64,000 nt of DNA. Source: Spongilla lacustris. Its lineage: Eukaryota > Porifera > Demospongiae > Spongillida > Spongillidae. Location of the stretch: the NCBI GenBank assembly GCA_949361645.1, contig OX442422.1, forward strand, positions 4,475,137 through 4,539,136, given 5' to 3'. Position numbers and translations under genes: made by a program. Positions 11,191 to 25,300 of the stretch are shown piece after piece (positions within the stretch are counted from its first letter, which is position 1; every line of letters starts with the position of its first letter). The notes beneath the pieces are model-generated. The model searched no databases, had not been told where the DNA came from, and worked only from the letters and a program-made list of their open reading frames with translations.

Positions 11191-11625
11191 AATATTTGCG
11201 TTTACGCTGTGTAAATCATTGTACCGAATGTGCGGTTTACCGGCTCACATTTGCACGTCTGTAAACCTGAAGACATCACTGAGTAGCATTTGAGTGCTCT
11301 TGCAAATTAATGTACATGCAGTACTAACTATACTTATTAATGACATGTGCATTTTGTGCATATGTCTTTAATTTTTTACATGCCTGAAATATTGTTACAT
11401 TGTATCTGCGGTAGCAAGTTAGAAAAAAAAAAGGTTGAGGAAGGGAGTACGTGTGCTTTGTAAATTGGTCATTTTTGCGTACTCGAAACCTGCTGTGCAA
11501 TTCTACCTACCATCTCTGTGATGCATTTCCTGAGGTTTGCAAGATATATTAAATTCATGCAGTTGCATCAGTACAGAAAACTCTCTTTCTGGTCTATAAA
11601 CACAATAAGATGCGACTTCGGTTCA

Positions 11626-12115
11626 CATGCTACGGTGGCCCGGTAGGTCGCGGCTGTCATGACGTGCACATACTCGATTTGCGGACGTGCACACATGCAC
11701 ATCTGGGATTTGCGGACTTGCACATACGCGATTTGCGGACGTGCACACATGCACATCTGGGATTTGCGGACTTGCACATACGCGATTTGCGGGTGCAATT
11801 GTTTCCACGTGGTTGCCACGTGGTTACAACGTGTTCGCCACGTGGTTGCCACGTGGTAACCACGTGGAAACAATTGCACTTCCGCAAATCGCGTATGTGC
11901 AAGTCCGCAAATCGCGTATGTGCAAGTCCGCAAATCCCAGATGTGCATGTGTGCACGTCCGCAAATCGCGTATGTGCAAGTCCGTAAATCCCAGATGTGC
12001 ATGTGTGCACGTCCGCAAATCGCGTATGTGCAAGTCCGCAAATCCCAGTGTGCACGTCCGCAAATCGCGCATGTGCACGTCATGACAGCCGCGACCTACC
12101 GGGCCACCGTAACAT
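11626..12115. mobile_element. Foldback element with tandem-repeat arms and a CACGTG-rich centre
   Basis: The outer ends pair: CATGCTACGGTGGCCCGGTA at left against TACCGGGCCACCGTAACATG at right. Each arm is a tandem array of two alternating units, a 23-mer (TCCGCAAATCGCGTATGTGC plus AAG) and a 31-mer (TCCGCAAATCCCAG, then ATGTGCATGTGTGCACG). The right arm has more units than the left. The centre (11794-11877) is CAATTGTTTCCACGTGG, then repeated CCACGTGG blocks, then CCACGTGGAAACAATTG, itself a palindrome. No transposase. The many overlapping ORFs (for example C-T-C-A-I-C-G-R-A-H repeats) are artefacts of the repeat. Confidence 0.8.
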
Positions 12116-12189
12116 GCATGCAATGAATTAAGGCTTGACTGAAGAATTGCTATTAAACGTAACGTTCTATTATTTTCAGTCGCTATTAT

Positions 12190-12591
12190 TGTCTTGTCCC
12201 CAGACCCACATACGGCAGCAGCGGATGGATTACATCACCGCTACGCGAAAAGTGGGTCTGGTGAAGTCCTGTACCCCGTACATGTACTACTGGATCGGGA
12301 TGTCTTCGTATGTCTTACAACTGGGCATTGGAAGTCGCTTTGTTAAGCCGTTCTGCCTTGGGTATTTGATGCGCGATCGAGGAAGGACAATAAGCGAAGC
12401 GTTGTTCTGGATCTTCTGGTCCTTTCTCCGTCAGTTGCGTTAATCAATCATTCAATTAATTGATTTCACTCGTGCTGACGTTAAATACATTCATAAAAAC
12501 GTCACTGCATTCCCGATTTGCGATAACTTTGTTATGTAATCGCGGGACAGACTGCATATTGCAAATGCATATCAGGCTGGGGACAAGACTA
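12190..12591. mobile_element. Mutator-like MITE with 10-bp target duplication
   Basis: The termini TGTCTTGTCCCCAG and CTGGGGACAAGACTA are inverted copies. The flanks are TCGCTATTAT at 12180-12189 and again at 12592-12601, a perfect 10-bp duplication. A 9-10 bp duplication points to the Mutator superfamily. Its left part (CAGACCC, GCGGATGGATTACATCACCG) is homologous to a hairpin near 48315, linking it to the CAGACC-type inverted-repeat family spread through the window. Confidence 0.7.
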
Positions 12592-12916
12592 TCGCTATTA
12601 TACGATTCAAAAGACCCTTTTCATCGCGTGATTTAAATGACATTGATTGAAATTACAATGTTGTCCGCCATCTTGATGCACAAGTTGCTACAGACGTCAC
12701 GGTATGGGCAACGCAAAGCTTTTGGTTACTATATTGTACGTTCACAGTAAGATGTTATGAGCTTACACTAATACAGGGCACTGACATCATTCCAAGGTAA
12801 GAATATAAATAGGTCTAATCAAAACCTGTAACAACATTGAATATGAACGCCATTACCACGTGATATTTGACGTTACATGAAAGCCTAAAAGGAGTCTATA
12901 ATAGGGCGAGTCTGGG

Positions 12917-13414
12917 CCAGCGTTGGTGGTTACGAAGTAACTTTCGAAAACGTACTACGTAAATTTACATATTTACTTGAATTTACGGATTTACGGACTT
13001 AAGTGCATAGCTTGCTAGTCATGCATGTGCTTCGCGATTCGCGATAAATGTCAGCTTTAGCGCGCGATATAGGATTGAACGTTAGAGCGATACACGATTG
13101 AACGATTAAGCACCAAAAAACTGTATTAGTTAGTCCAGAAAGCGTCGTGGCCTCTGAAGCCGCCTGCCATGTAGTCCATAACGGACACGGGCATCCTGTT
13201 CTTGCTCTATTTCTTCCTCTAGTGTGATGCGTTCTGTTACTTCTTCTACACATTCATGTTCAACCTCTGCACTCATCAAATACAGACATATTTTTAAAAC
13301 CTCACGTGACTCGTGACGCAATCAGTTACGCACCGCTTTGACGGATAAACGATCGAAATTTACTTAAATTTTTGATTTCCGTAAATTTCGCAACTACGTA
13401 ACCACCAACGCTGG
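12917..13414. mobile_element. MITE with 18-bp inverted termini and TCTGGG duplication
   Basis: The left terminus CCAGCGTTGGTGGTTACG and right terminus CGTAACCACCAACGCTGG are perfect inverted repeats, with TCTGGG directly outside both (12911-12916 and 13415-13420). Subterminal AAATTTACGTAAAT-like blocks also pair. It has no coding capacity, which makes it a clean non-autonomous DNA element of about 498 bp. Confidence 0.75.
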
Positions 13415-13429
13415 TCTGGGCGACACCAT

Positions 13430-14380
13430 GTTGATTTCATGTTTCTCGGACAGCTGGACCAAAAAAAGGGTTCCACCTATATGCAATACGCGATAATATT
13501 GGGTTTGCGTCTTATAAAGCTTTCCAACCGGAGTGGTTATGCTTTGAATAGGATCTAGACACTGGCTGTTTGCAGAGCTTTAAGAAGTTACAGTGCATGG
13601 GACAGTGGCTTTTATGGATCATTTCCATATTCGTTGCTAGCTCTTCGTTTAACATCTTTCGCCAAGCCATATGAGCCAAGTAACGCCAATCGCAAAACTG
13701 TCAAGAAACGCCGGTGCATGCGCGGCACTGAGTACGCGCGGCTGGCTATAATCGATATTATACGAACCGGCATTGTTGGTCAGTTTGTGTACAAAAAATG
13801 AAACATCACACAAAGTTGTATATCTGATCACTTCATTGCCCTCTTGACAAGTTGTATAGATTGGTGGTGGCCTTGCATCCACATCCGCAGGAGCTATGCT
13901 GGGATATTTAGTGTTCTTTCACCATAAACTTGACCTTTCTATACAGGATTCCAAATATTCCTATAAGTGATGAGCCAATAACCTCATTAATAACCCCTGC
14001 ATCCTTCAGCAGTTTTGCTTTCTGGTCTTTAGTTTGCATGATTGATCTCTTCAAATAGAAGGGCAGATGATTCATCTGCAGTAAGAATGTTGCATATTTT
14101 CTTTGCTTCATTATACATCTGCATTGCTATGTCCTCCTATCCGTGCAGTAGTCATTAATTTTCTAGGCTTTGTAACATATCTTGCACAAGGTTATAGAGA
14201 CTATATAATGTAATAAAGCTAGAGAGACAATTACAATTAATTTAAGATATCAGAAAAAATATCATTAATACTTGTCCTCCTGTAGGAATGTGGCTCTTGG
14301 CAGTTGAGGTATTATTAGATGATGCCACTGATATTTCAGATTGTGATTGTGTCATGTCAGATTGAATAAATGGTGCATGT
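13430..14380. other. Non-coding stretch
   Basis: No recognisable gene, repeat or RNA. Confidence 0.4.
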
Positions 14381-14389
14381 TAAATAAGT

Positions 14390-14925
14390 AGAATCAGAAT
14401 ATGATTCAGATGAATTAGTACATAATAGTTCAGGTGAGGATTATGATAAATATGAGCCTTACACTACAGTTGGAGGTGAAAGTCCTGAAGGCATGTGTAA
14501 TCATGCCACAACAGTTACATGTATGGGTAAATGAATGACAGGGACACAAACAGGATATCCTTGCGATACATCAAAATGAGTGTATAAAGGTGGTGATCGA
14601 GGTGATATTATGCATGAAGTTGGAGAATCTACATGTATAGTTGTGTGGACTCTGGTGACTAAATGACTGCATGCAACTGAATGTGATGAATTTGATGATG
14701 TATATCAGTCAAACTGGCAAGATTATGAGTACTCAGTTCATGAAATAGAAGATGCGCTACATGAATCCGGCTTAAGACAATTAGTGATTGAAAAACTTGG
14801 AGAGCTGCATGGCTGATATGGTTATAGATAGCGGATTGAGATTCTAGAAAGTGCAATTCAGATGATCTTTGTTCCAAGTGCAATGTTGAACATGACTTGC
14901 TGGAAGACCCTAGTTGTGTATAGGC
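14390..14925 (+). pseudogene. Decayed acidic coding remnant
   Basis: Forward frames interrupted by stops keep protein-like composition: VESEYDSDELVHNSSGEDYD near 14394, and later CDEFDDVYQSNWQDYEYSVHE followed by a leucine-rich run near 14690-14810. Acidic D/E/S/Y-rich openings of this kind are common in transposon-encoded proteins. I do not recognise the family. The frame breaks imply it is no longer functional. Confidence 0.25.
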
Positions 14926-15563
14926 TTGACTTTTTCACTTTACACCGGGCTAGGTTTACAGAGAGAGGGACACTAGGTACACGCCCCTTTGATGAACGGG
15001 ATCCTCAGATCAGTTGGGTGCATTGAATGGAGGCGGCATCGTAGCCTTCCAATGGTGTGACTATATATAATGCGAATCAGTTAATTATAGTTCCATTCGA
15101 ATTCGGTCTGCCATGCAGGCGATTATAAACTGTCTTTGCGCCGTATTTACGTAGTGCGTATTAAATCTAACTTTTCATGCCGTGCATACGTGCACACGGG
15201 AGGGCGCCCGAACCGTTTAATACATCATACATGTAGTTCCAAATTTATAATTAAACCACTGACTTGCGCTGATATCATGCATTCTTTGCGGGTGAGGGTG
15301 GGAGGGGCAGCTACAGCAGTTAATCAATTGCGAAGCAATATTACTAATCGGGGAGGCCTGAAAACTACACCGTTAGCTATTTTTAGCGCCCTGTCAGTTA
15401 TTTGCCCTGGCCAGACCGCCACTGCGTTAGCTCGGTACGTGTAGTCTCGGCCCCAGACCTAAAACGATCGTACCCAGACCCAAACGTACGGTATTGCATC
15501 AAAGCTTATGACTATATCAATTGATTTGACTGAAGGCCGGGCCTAGTTTAACAGGTTAACTTA

Positions 15564-15617
15564 GGAAGGGATGTGTACCTAATTACCTATGCAATATAGG
15601 TACACATCGTCCCTTCC
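15564..15617. repeat. Hairpin GGAAGGGATGTGTACCT / AGGTACACATCGTCCCTTCC
   Basis: Imperfect inverted repeat with a 15-20 base loop. The sequence right after it (CATAGGTACACACGTACC) repeats the GGTACACA core. Possibly a small MITE; no target duplication seen. Confidence 0.5.
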
Positions 15618-16333
15618 TTCCATAGGTACACACGTACCCCTTGCATCCATTAGTTAGTGCACTTAGAACGTTAAAAACAATTGCTTTACATGCATACATA
15701 AAGACGGTCTGGTTCTGTTAATAAGAAGGGCTGCATTTCTGAGTGTAACATTAAGGAGGTATATTCTCATACAGACAAGAGGCAATTATACAAGCAGAAA
15801 TTATATTACCTATGTTACATATAACAGTGCACAGTGCTGTCAAACTGTAAGCACACGAGTACATTTTCGAATCGACTTTACATGGTACCACATGGACTAT
15901 TGAGTCATGATTACAAGGAAGTCACAATTTTGATGTCAGAGACAGAGTGGTTTTACATTAGAATAGCCTGGTAACTTAGTTGTTTGTAGACAGACTAATG
16001 GCAGATCCAAAATAATAAACACATTTTTAAAAGGTCACAAGTTAAATAGACTAACAAGGCCTGTGATAGCAGCCAAAAAATGTTGCAAAATGAATGTGAT
16101 ATGCTGATACTTAATAAGTTACAGTGAAATGGTTAACATGTGGCTTGACTAACTTTCTGAGCTCACTACAGTTTTATGTGGAGTTTCAACACAATATTTT
16201 TCAAAAGCAAGTGAAGTAGCTGAGAATTTCATTTCTCACTAGCTCAATGGATGCTGACGAATAGAGATATAATATAATAACAATACAAAACATGTTTGCG
16301 GAACATCTTGCTTCCACGATCTCTTTTGTAGCA

Positions 16334-19300
16334 TTACAACCCGTTTCTCATTAACAGTGATGACATCTGTTCATAGACAACAAACATTATTGCACCACCT
16401 ATGAGGAGGTAAGAAGACAGTAGTGAATAGAAAGTAAAAGATTAGGAATGAAGTCTATGACACATGGTGTCATATAGCCTTGAATGTAGATGTACATACA
16501 CTAAGAAATGACAGCAGGACACTATTCAACCACATTGTGTTTGTAAACCAGTAAGAATGATGTACATGTATCAGTGGTGAAATGGAACATTTTCACACCA
16601 TTTACTATTTGTGATGCACAGCTATAACCATTTGAAGATGGTGTAAGAGTTGACAACAATGAGAAATGTTGATAATCTCAATTATAGCAAAGGCATGTTA
16701 GCATTATTTATTATTCAGTCATATATTCAATGAAATCGATTCATATGTAACTTGAGAAACCGGTGAAATCGTATCATAAATTGTAAGTTATACCTTAAGT
16801 TTTTTTAGGCAATTATAGAACATTGTAGTTATCTCCTTAGGTGGAGAACAGTTGATTGATATAGCCCTGTAATGGTGTTGGGTGTGTGCATACTAGACTT
16901 GAGATTTGCAAAGATGGTGCTCCAAAGTGACTTTGTGGTGCCATTACTGGTCTTGATTTTCTTGAGTCACATGGCTGTGTTGCTGATTTTTCTAATAAGC
17001 TTATCCAGTTCAGATCCTTTGGAGTATTACCAGCTTACTGGTAGCTCTCACCAAATTCCAGCAAAGGTGGCTTTGGTGGAGACGCCAACAATTCGAATCT
17101 CCATTCAGAGAAATCCAGACCATGGTATCCTGTACTCCAGTGATTGACCCCAGGAAATGGCTGGTAGAGGGCTCACAAGCTGAGAGGTGATTGACCACCA
17201 CTCCAACATCCAGGAGCAGAGTTCTAAAGTTTTCCCTCAAAGTCACAGGATGAAAAAAAGTCAGCCATATACAATTAGTAATGATATAAAGTTGTGTATT
17301 TCACGGCTGAAAGTGGGAGTGGTAACGGTTCTTTTCAGAACCAAAACGTGCAAGAGACCACAAGCGAACAACAAATCAGAGATGTAGGGAAGCATCATCG
17401 TCTATTTGGGCACCTCTAAAAAGGAAAAGAACCATTGTCCACTCCCACAAAATATAATGACGTCAACTTTAGAATGCTATTCATTGTATATGGGCAACTT
17501 TTTTTCATCCTCAAACTTTGAGGGCTTTCTATGAGCTCCAAACCATCAGTAAAGTCACGACTGCAACTGCCTTGGATTCAACCATCATTTTGCTATCTAC
17601 TAGCTGATTCTGGGACTTCAGATCGCGCAAGCACAGTTCCCAAACCTGTCCTTAAAGGATGCCAATACCTGAAACTGTTTCCCACATTCGAAATTGGACA
17701 CGGTAGTTTTAGATAAGGGACCATGTTACACTCACACACCTAATTTCAGTGCGATCCAGCATCTAACGAGTGGAGAAATCCACTAAAAACTACCTATTTA
17801 CGGTAGTTACTGAAAATCAAATGCTATGCAGTCAGGACATCACGTGAGCAGTTGTGGTTTTGTACTTTTTAAATGTCAGAAGATGCATAAACATTATCCC
17901 AAAATTAGATTTTGGATACACAAACCAGGTTTTTAAAAAAGTCCACTCAAATGTAAAAGTGATGTAAATTTTTTTAACATCAACTAGCATGTTATGCACT
18001 GTACCTTGGCACAGGTGCAGCGACTTGAGTTTATGGAAAGTGCAATTCATACCCCCTTACTTCATGATGCATGGGTAGCATCCCTGCCTAGTCACCCGGA
18101 TTGACACTTGGTCACATATATCTTGCACAGGCCTCTGATATGGACTGCACGATCGATTTTGCTTGCACGCTTGAGGCTTGAAAGCGGAAATGCTGCACAG
18201 AGACATTATTCAACCATTACCTAGTCCATGGGCATCATGTGTTGTGCTGGGTGGAAAAAAAAAAGGCTCTGCACAGTTTTGTACAGACTATTGCAAATGT
18301 AGTGAGCACTGTCACTAGTAAGGATGCCTGTCGGATGCCTGTCTTCACTCCTTGGAGGCTTTGAGTGGTTCCAGACGGTTCTCTACTTTGGACTTACTAT
18401 TTACTATTTTTATTGGGTCGGGTTATTGGCAGGTCGAGATAAAAAAAAAAACATGTAATCACAAGTCCAGGCATCAGTACTTACTCTGACAAACAATAAT
18501 TGGAGTGTCCCGAACTCAGCAAAACATTTTCTGGGAGTTGCTGGGTACTACCATTGGTATATTAAGGACTTCTCAATGATCCCAAAGCCCCTCTATCAGC
18601 TGACTGAATGTGGACATGAGTTCGAGTGGACCGATGCGTGTAACTCAGAGTTCCAGGAGTGGAAGTTGAGGCTGATATCTGCACCTATGCAGCCTTCCTT
18701 TTTCTCCTTAGCACATATTCCAGAAAGATTGGTGCGGCTCTGTCGCTGCATAGTGACGATGGTAAGGAATGCATGGTGGCATATGGGAGTCGCATACTTA
18801 AAGCTGAGTGAAGGTACAGTGTCTAGAGAAATAAATTGCTTGTGCAGACACCGTTATGTAGCACCTTTGGTCCTACCTTTGGGATTGACACTTCATTCTT
18901 TGCACTGACCACAGTACGAAAGAGCCTGAAGGACAACTGGCTTAGTGGCTGGAGCAGAATATGGTTGCATTTGAATGCAGATCTATGTATTATTTTGTGT
19001 GTGTGTGAATGGGACTAGTCACACAAGTGTGTTTGCAGTCATGGCAGAAGAGAAAAGTATGCAGCAACTCCAGCAGAGTGATGAGAACATTGCACCCATA
19101 CTCCAGGCTGTTTTTTTCTTCTGGGAGTTCTATGGATGCACAAGGAAGATGTATGAAATTCACTCAACTTATGCAGTGGGTGGAGCCCGAACCATGTGAG
19201 ACTTAGAAGCTGGTGGATGAATTTTCTGCATTCTGACTAAGGTTGCCAATTTGAGTCTGGAGTCATGCAAGAGATTTGTCGTTGTCAGGGTTCACGAACT

Positions 19301-22300
19301 GATATCTAGCAGCTGGAGGGAAGGAACAGCTTGGCGGCGCTAGTACAAGTGGTGCACAGGTTGCGGCTAGATCGATCTTCACATATGATGACAACGGTGG
19401 GATCCATGCCTGACAGTTGTGCAGGGAGACCCATGGAGCCGTGATGGGACTGATCGAGTTGCACCTAAGAAGGAAGGCTGGCAGTGTACCCAAAAGTGGT
19501 AGACCTGAGGGTAGAGAAGGTGCTTGGGGGTGGTGCAGCCGTTCCTGAAACTGGAAAGACCTTTGGTTGCCATCACGGTATGGGCGGAGTGTGAAAGGAG
19601 ATGTACTAGTATGTGGATTGTGGCGGAACAGGCGCTGAAAAACTACCTGCAGTGTAACGAAGCGGAGGATGGAAAAAAGTTGACAGGAATGTGCAATCGA
19701 CAAACAGTGTTGTTTGTCGCAGGAGTAGAAGAGGGATGTGTCAGGGTTCAAGACCTACCAACCTGACATTGGATGAATAAGGTGTTAAAAGTGTGACTGA
19801 ATAGTGGGAGCCTCCCTGTCTAGAAGGATGTTTATGAGGACCTTTTTTATAACTGTATAACATGTATTATGCACATATTCATTGGTCTTGTCTGGTGATG
19901 GAATCTAGCAGCTTGAGGGAAGGAGCGCCTTGGCTGCATAAGCAAGCGGTATGCAGGCTGCGGCTAGATAAATTCTTCACAGCTGTTTCAATACGATCCA
20001 AAAGAGTCGCTGTTATGGCAGACTCATGCACACAATAGCACCTTCACAATAGTGGCCTCTGCGGGCGCCTTTTCTGCGGTCTCCATTCATATACACACTC
20101 TTGCGCACAATGAACACTCTGGCACACAATAAGGTGGAGTAATGTGTTTTGTCTTCTTTGTGTAATGTCATATGTGTGTATATATTGTGTTCTGTATTGC
20201 ATTTCCTGCATTTACTCGCTATATCTATAATGCTTGTGATTCCGGCTGAGCAACGTGTGATGCTACTACCTAGCCTTTTCCTGATTTCGGATCCATGCGT
20301 GTCAAGAACACAACAGTAGCACAACACCAAGTCTTTTTAGGATCAGTCTGAGATAAGAGTTGGTAGTGTGTATGTTGCTAACACTGTATTGTATTTTGAT
20401 GCTGAATGCTGTAATATAATAATACAGTGTTACATGTTGTACAAAAAATATGAATTTTTATCCATTGCAACGTGAAGCATGTAAGGGTCTACAGGTGGAC
20501 CTTCAGTGATTACATCATATAATGTTATAACACAGAATACCTTTTGGTACGTGTAAAATTAGCTGTGTAGAGAGCTATCCGCACTTTTATTTACCATGTG
20601 GCAGAGCATAATAGATAGTTCCGCTAGCATGGCTTATTTTACGCATAGCAAAAAGGATTTAAGCTGAAATTAGGTTCCCTTCAACGACTGAACAGCAACC
20701 CGGGATGATAACAATCAGGACAATAGACATTTACTACATCTTTTCATGCATACAACTCATAAGTAAGGCGGATATGCATCACTTGAGCTGCAGTCACACA
20801 TCACATGAAATGTTTCTTGTTCATACATGAGTAAGATGATTCAAAATACAATTATGTTTTGATGGTTTAACAGCAAAATTTAAGATCACAAAAGTATATA
20901 CTGTTTCAGTGTCTTTTGGAATGGTGTTTCATCAAACTTTGGACTCGTGCCGAGGCAAGAAATGAATGACAATGGTGATACGTTAGGACATACAGTTTTG
21001 ATAGTAACACGTGAGGAAATACATGTACAATACTAACACTCACCTGGACCCAATCTTAATACTTTCGGTAGTAAACCTTTGAACAATGCTAGATACCTGA
21101 ATTTCAATGCAAAAAATAATGTGGGTTAAAAAAAGTTTACCCTACAATGAAAACACAACTCATAAAAGTAAAGAAGTCATGGTTGTGTGTTATGCTTGAT
21201 AACAACTTGAGGATTTACATCAATCTGCATGCATGTAAATGAAAATGCTAAGCTACTAAATACCAGTACACTGTCTAACCACTGGTATTTACATGTACAT
21301 AGTAAAATGTACATACATTTATCAGTGCCTATTGTAGGTTGAAATAACCAACACCTGAGTTGCTCAATAAGAACCTGGGTCCCTGGCCCCATACCAACCA
21401 ATTAATTAGTTATCGCCACATGAGCGAAATTAAACTTATATGTATACTGATACATGTACATTGTGGGTACTAGCAACATGACTTGTGTACATGTATTTTC
21501 CCTGCTTCCCTTCCACTTATGCTTGCCAGAGCTGTTCATGCAAAACAATGTGCATCAGTACGTTTGTGGATTGATTTGGGTTGCTCTAGTGAAGCGCAAC
21601 CTAACAGAGGATGTAATAATAATTACTTAACACTAGGCAGGCGTGCTAGCAAGGGCAGTGGGCCAAAGGCAGCTAGTGGTTACTTCTCCTGCAAATTAGT
21701 ATCAGGGGGCACTGAAACTGCTCTACACCCATGATATAAAATATAGCTCTCCATATTAAGTAATTCATGTGAATTATTAAAGCAGTTATGATTACTAATT
21801 GAGAACCGAAAATTCTGATTGTGATTGATATATTAATGCACAAGTCTGAAGTTAGCAATTCAAACAGAAATATGAATTATGCAGGCATGTATTATGTACA
21901 CAGTAGAGTAGGTGTATTCAATCAAGTGCCTAAATGAACATGCAATGCAGTAAATTAACCTGCATGGGGGCAGGTGCTGGTATTTTGAACCCTGTATGTA
22001 CATGTATATGTACCTACGTTAATTATGTGTAACGCAAATACCATATTATAAGGCACATCAATGAAGCCATGCAATTTCTCAATGTACCCTTCTTCTCTGA
22101 CAATGATTTGAAGGGTGGCTGTGGTAGTAGAATACTTGAGTGGGTTGTCGGGTGGCTGAGGACCTTGGATTCGGCTCTTGGCAACATCAAATGGAATGTT
22201 CACCACAGAAGCTAAGGCCCCTGATATAAACCCCAAAAACAGGCTCATGGAAATAGATGTACCCTGGAAACAAAAGAAAAGCAACTATGCTAATTATATA

Positions 22301-25300
22301 GTGTAGAACATCAATCCATAATACAACTTGTACAACTGTAGCTACAGTATGTACATGCACTGTGTAGAAAGGTTGTTATGCGCTAGTGCATTATACATGT
22401 ACGCTCCCTAATTAGTTTAACTAACTAACGGTAAATTTATATTGATTTCCCTTGATTGTGGTACACACCACATATCAATGAATCATGGTCTTGTACTGAA
22501 TAGTGCTGCAATCTTTCATGGACACACATTGACAAAGAGTAAATACATCAAAGTGCTCAACAATGTACAGTGTATATGAACTTGCAAAAAATAAATCACA
22601 TTGCAGACAAGTTCTACTTGTGCCCATAATCACTCACGATCCTCAATTGGAGACTACAACAGATGCTCAATTTGCATTTGATTACAAATAACAAATCACA
22701 AGGCTCTAAAAATACCTTCTACATCTACACATACAAAGTGATAGGCATACATGTAAACAGACATTGGGAACTGCAGCAGCAGTTCCTATTTAGCCTTCAT
22801 GGATGTGGCCAACAAAAATCTGTTACAGCTGTGAAACGCAACTCTGCACATTGTTTTCCAAAACATCTTCTGGAGGTAGTAATATTTTGGTAGTGCTGCC
22901 AAAGCAGTAATCCATAGATCCTCAGGTCGTGCCCAGCCTTGGAAAAATGAAAGGGTCAACCCCACTTTTTGACCCTATTATGAGCAAGCAGGCGCACATG
23001 AAAGGAGTTCAGGTGTGCAACTCGAGATGAGGCAATTAATGGCAATTTTAAAAAAATTAAAAAAAATCAGTTTCTTATACAAGGTACATGTAAGTAGAAC
23101 TAAAAGACAGCCAACTGAGTAGATTGTAACCTTCAAGTCGCTAGCGCTTATTTCTCGTCAAAGTTTGGTGCGATGTCATCAGTCTTAGCATATCGCGAGT
23201 GATTGGAAGACAAAATCCCTGATCTGCCTTACAAAAAACGTGGCCATCCTGTGCACACTGGACAGAATATAGAACAAAAATTACAGCTTTAGTTGAAGAA
23301 GACCAGGGAGTATGGAGGGGTGATCTCAGCATCAGCTGTCATGGTTGCTTCTCGTGGTATTCTGATGGCCTACAATCACTCACTTCTTGCTGAATTTGGA
23401 GGCCACAGCAATTTAAGTCGGCATTGGGCATATCATTTGTTACACGGAATGAATTTTGTGAGAAGAAAGGCAAAGACATCCAGAAATAAATATACACCTG
23501 CAGATTTTTCAAAATCAAAAACTTCCTTTCTCCATGATCTTGTGACAATCATCAAATCAATTACACAGTATTGAAATGATCTTACTCATCCAAAAGTCGA
23601 CTCTGGCAACGCCAAAAAGTGGATGGATATAATTCGAGATATTCGTAGCTCAGAAGACTTGAGGGTAACAGATCATGATAAACTGGTTCATGTATGTGGG
23701 AAATGAAATTATGGTGTGTCTTGTCACATTACTGCTTGTTGTTTCCATAATAGACCAAAAATTCATTTGGTGCCAGTATCTGCTTGGACCATGAATGTGG
23801 TTCTGACGGAGAAGAGGCTACAGGTGGCAACAATGGCCCTGCTCCTGCAAGGCATGGGCCAGATGCAAGAGGAGCTAACAATGGTGCACTAGGGACAAAA
23901 AGAGATGAGACAGCAGCCCACCATGCAGTCCCATAAGGAAAGCTACTCCTTTAAGAAAAAGGGCAACGAGTGCCAATATAAGGTGAACCAGCAGGTGATT
24001 GACCGTCTGGTCGTGATGGCAAGCTGTCTGTACATCAGCGCATCGTCAGAGGAGGAGCATCTTTGAGCACACTTAAGAAAGAGGTCGTCGAAGATGTATT
24101 TGCCTCAGGGATGTGGCCATTTTTTTGTAACATGGAGGACCCTGAGCTGAGAAGGCCGGCCAAGTCACTACAGGCAACAGTGCTGAGGATTAGAGCTGAC
24201 AGCACTACCAAGAAGTACCTCGGAGCTTTTCAATGATGGAAGATCTGGGCTGATCCTAGACGAAGAATTCCAAGTTTTCCAGTTCAGGAGATAAACTTGG
24301 TGCTGTACCTGCAGTGCTCCCTTAGTGAGTCTACTGGCACAAGGGAGTCGCGCCCTATAGGGCCGGTCCGGCCATGGCCATACCAAATTTTAAGGACTGC
24401 ACCCAACCACACCCCTTACATGTATTAACTATTGAGGTTATATGAAAAGTTAATGAATTGATAACATACATACGTACGTACGTACACGCGTTTACACGCA
24501 ATCATATAATATGACTTCCGTACGCATGCGCGCAAAGTCTGATTGCTTTGCAGCTGCTTGATTTTTTTGTCCTTCTTTATTGCCAGTTATCAATGAGTTC
24601 TAGCTCTAGTACCACGGGGTTGTGCACTACTACGCCTACGGAGAGTATAATAGTGCCAAATCAACCATCATTGCAGGGTTTTCCTAAATGAAGTTTTGGC
24701 CAAATACACCCCAAAAAGCGATCATTTCAAGCTGCCTGGTTTAAAACCTGGAATTGGCTGCACTACGATGAAGCGCGTGACTTAGTGTTGTGCTACATTT
24801 GTGTGAATGCTCATATTGAAGGCAATGTTTCGAGTGGGCATAGTGACAGCCATACTACTCTCTCTAGTTCTGGGTATTCGAACTGGAAAGATGCCACAGT
24901 AAACTTCAAATGACACGAGAGTGTCACAAAGAAGCACTTGAAAGGTCAGTGACTCTTCCTAAACAGACAAAGGATATAGCTCAGGCATTAGCTTGCGCTC
25001 ATGCTACACAGCAAAAATTGAACCATGACTGCCTTGTTAAAATATTCTCCACCATTCGCTTTCTTGCTTGACAGGGATTGGCACTTCGCGGTCATGGAGA
25101 TGATAGTGAAAGTAACTTTAGACAAGCTTTGATTCTTAGAGGGGAAGATGACCCTACTCTTCTTGATTGGATGAAAAGACAAGGTAACACATATACCAGT
25201 GCTGATATACAAAATGAAATGTGCAGATAATGGCATTATCAATTGTCAGAGAAATATCAAGCAGCATTAGAAAATCGCCTTTCTTTTCTGTCATGGCTGA

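Noticed and set aside
11880..12070. CRISPR-like array (TCCGCAAATC repeats with spacers)
   Set aside because: The spacers are themselves repeated (only two alternating unit types), the array is mirrored on the other side of a palindrome, and the genome is animal.
11568..12126. Overlapping ORFs up to 171 codons on both strands with C-T-Y-A-I-C-G-R-A-H repeats
   Set aside because: They follow exactly the alternating 23/31-bp DNA units of the foldback element, exist in all frames and have no non-repeat protein character.
20013..20330. 105-codon minus-strand ORF beyond the end of the carrier gene
   Set aside because: No recognisable domain, and it lies between carrier exons as intron sequence (the terminal exon is at 16334-16398).
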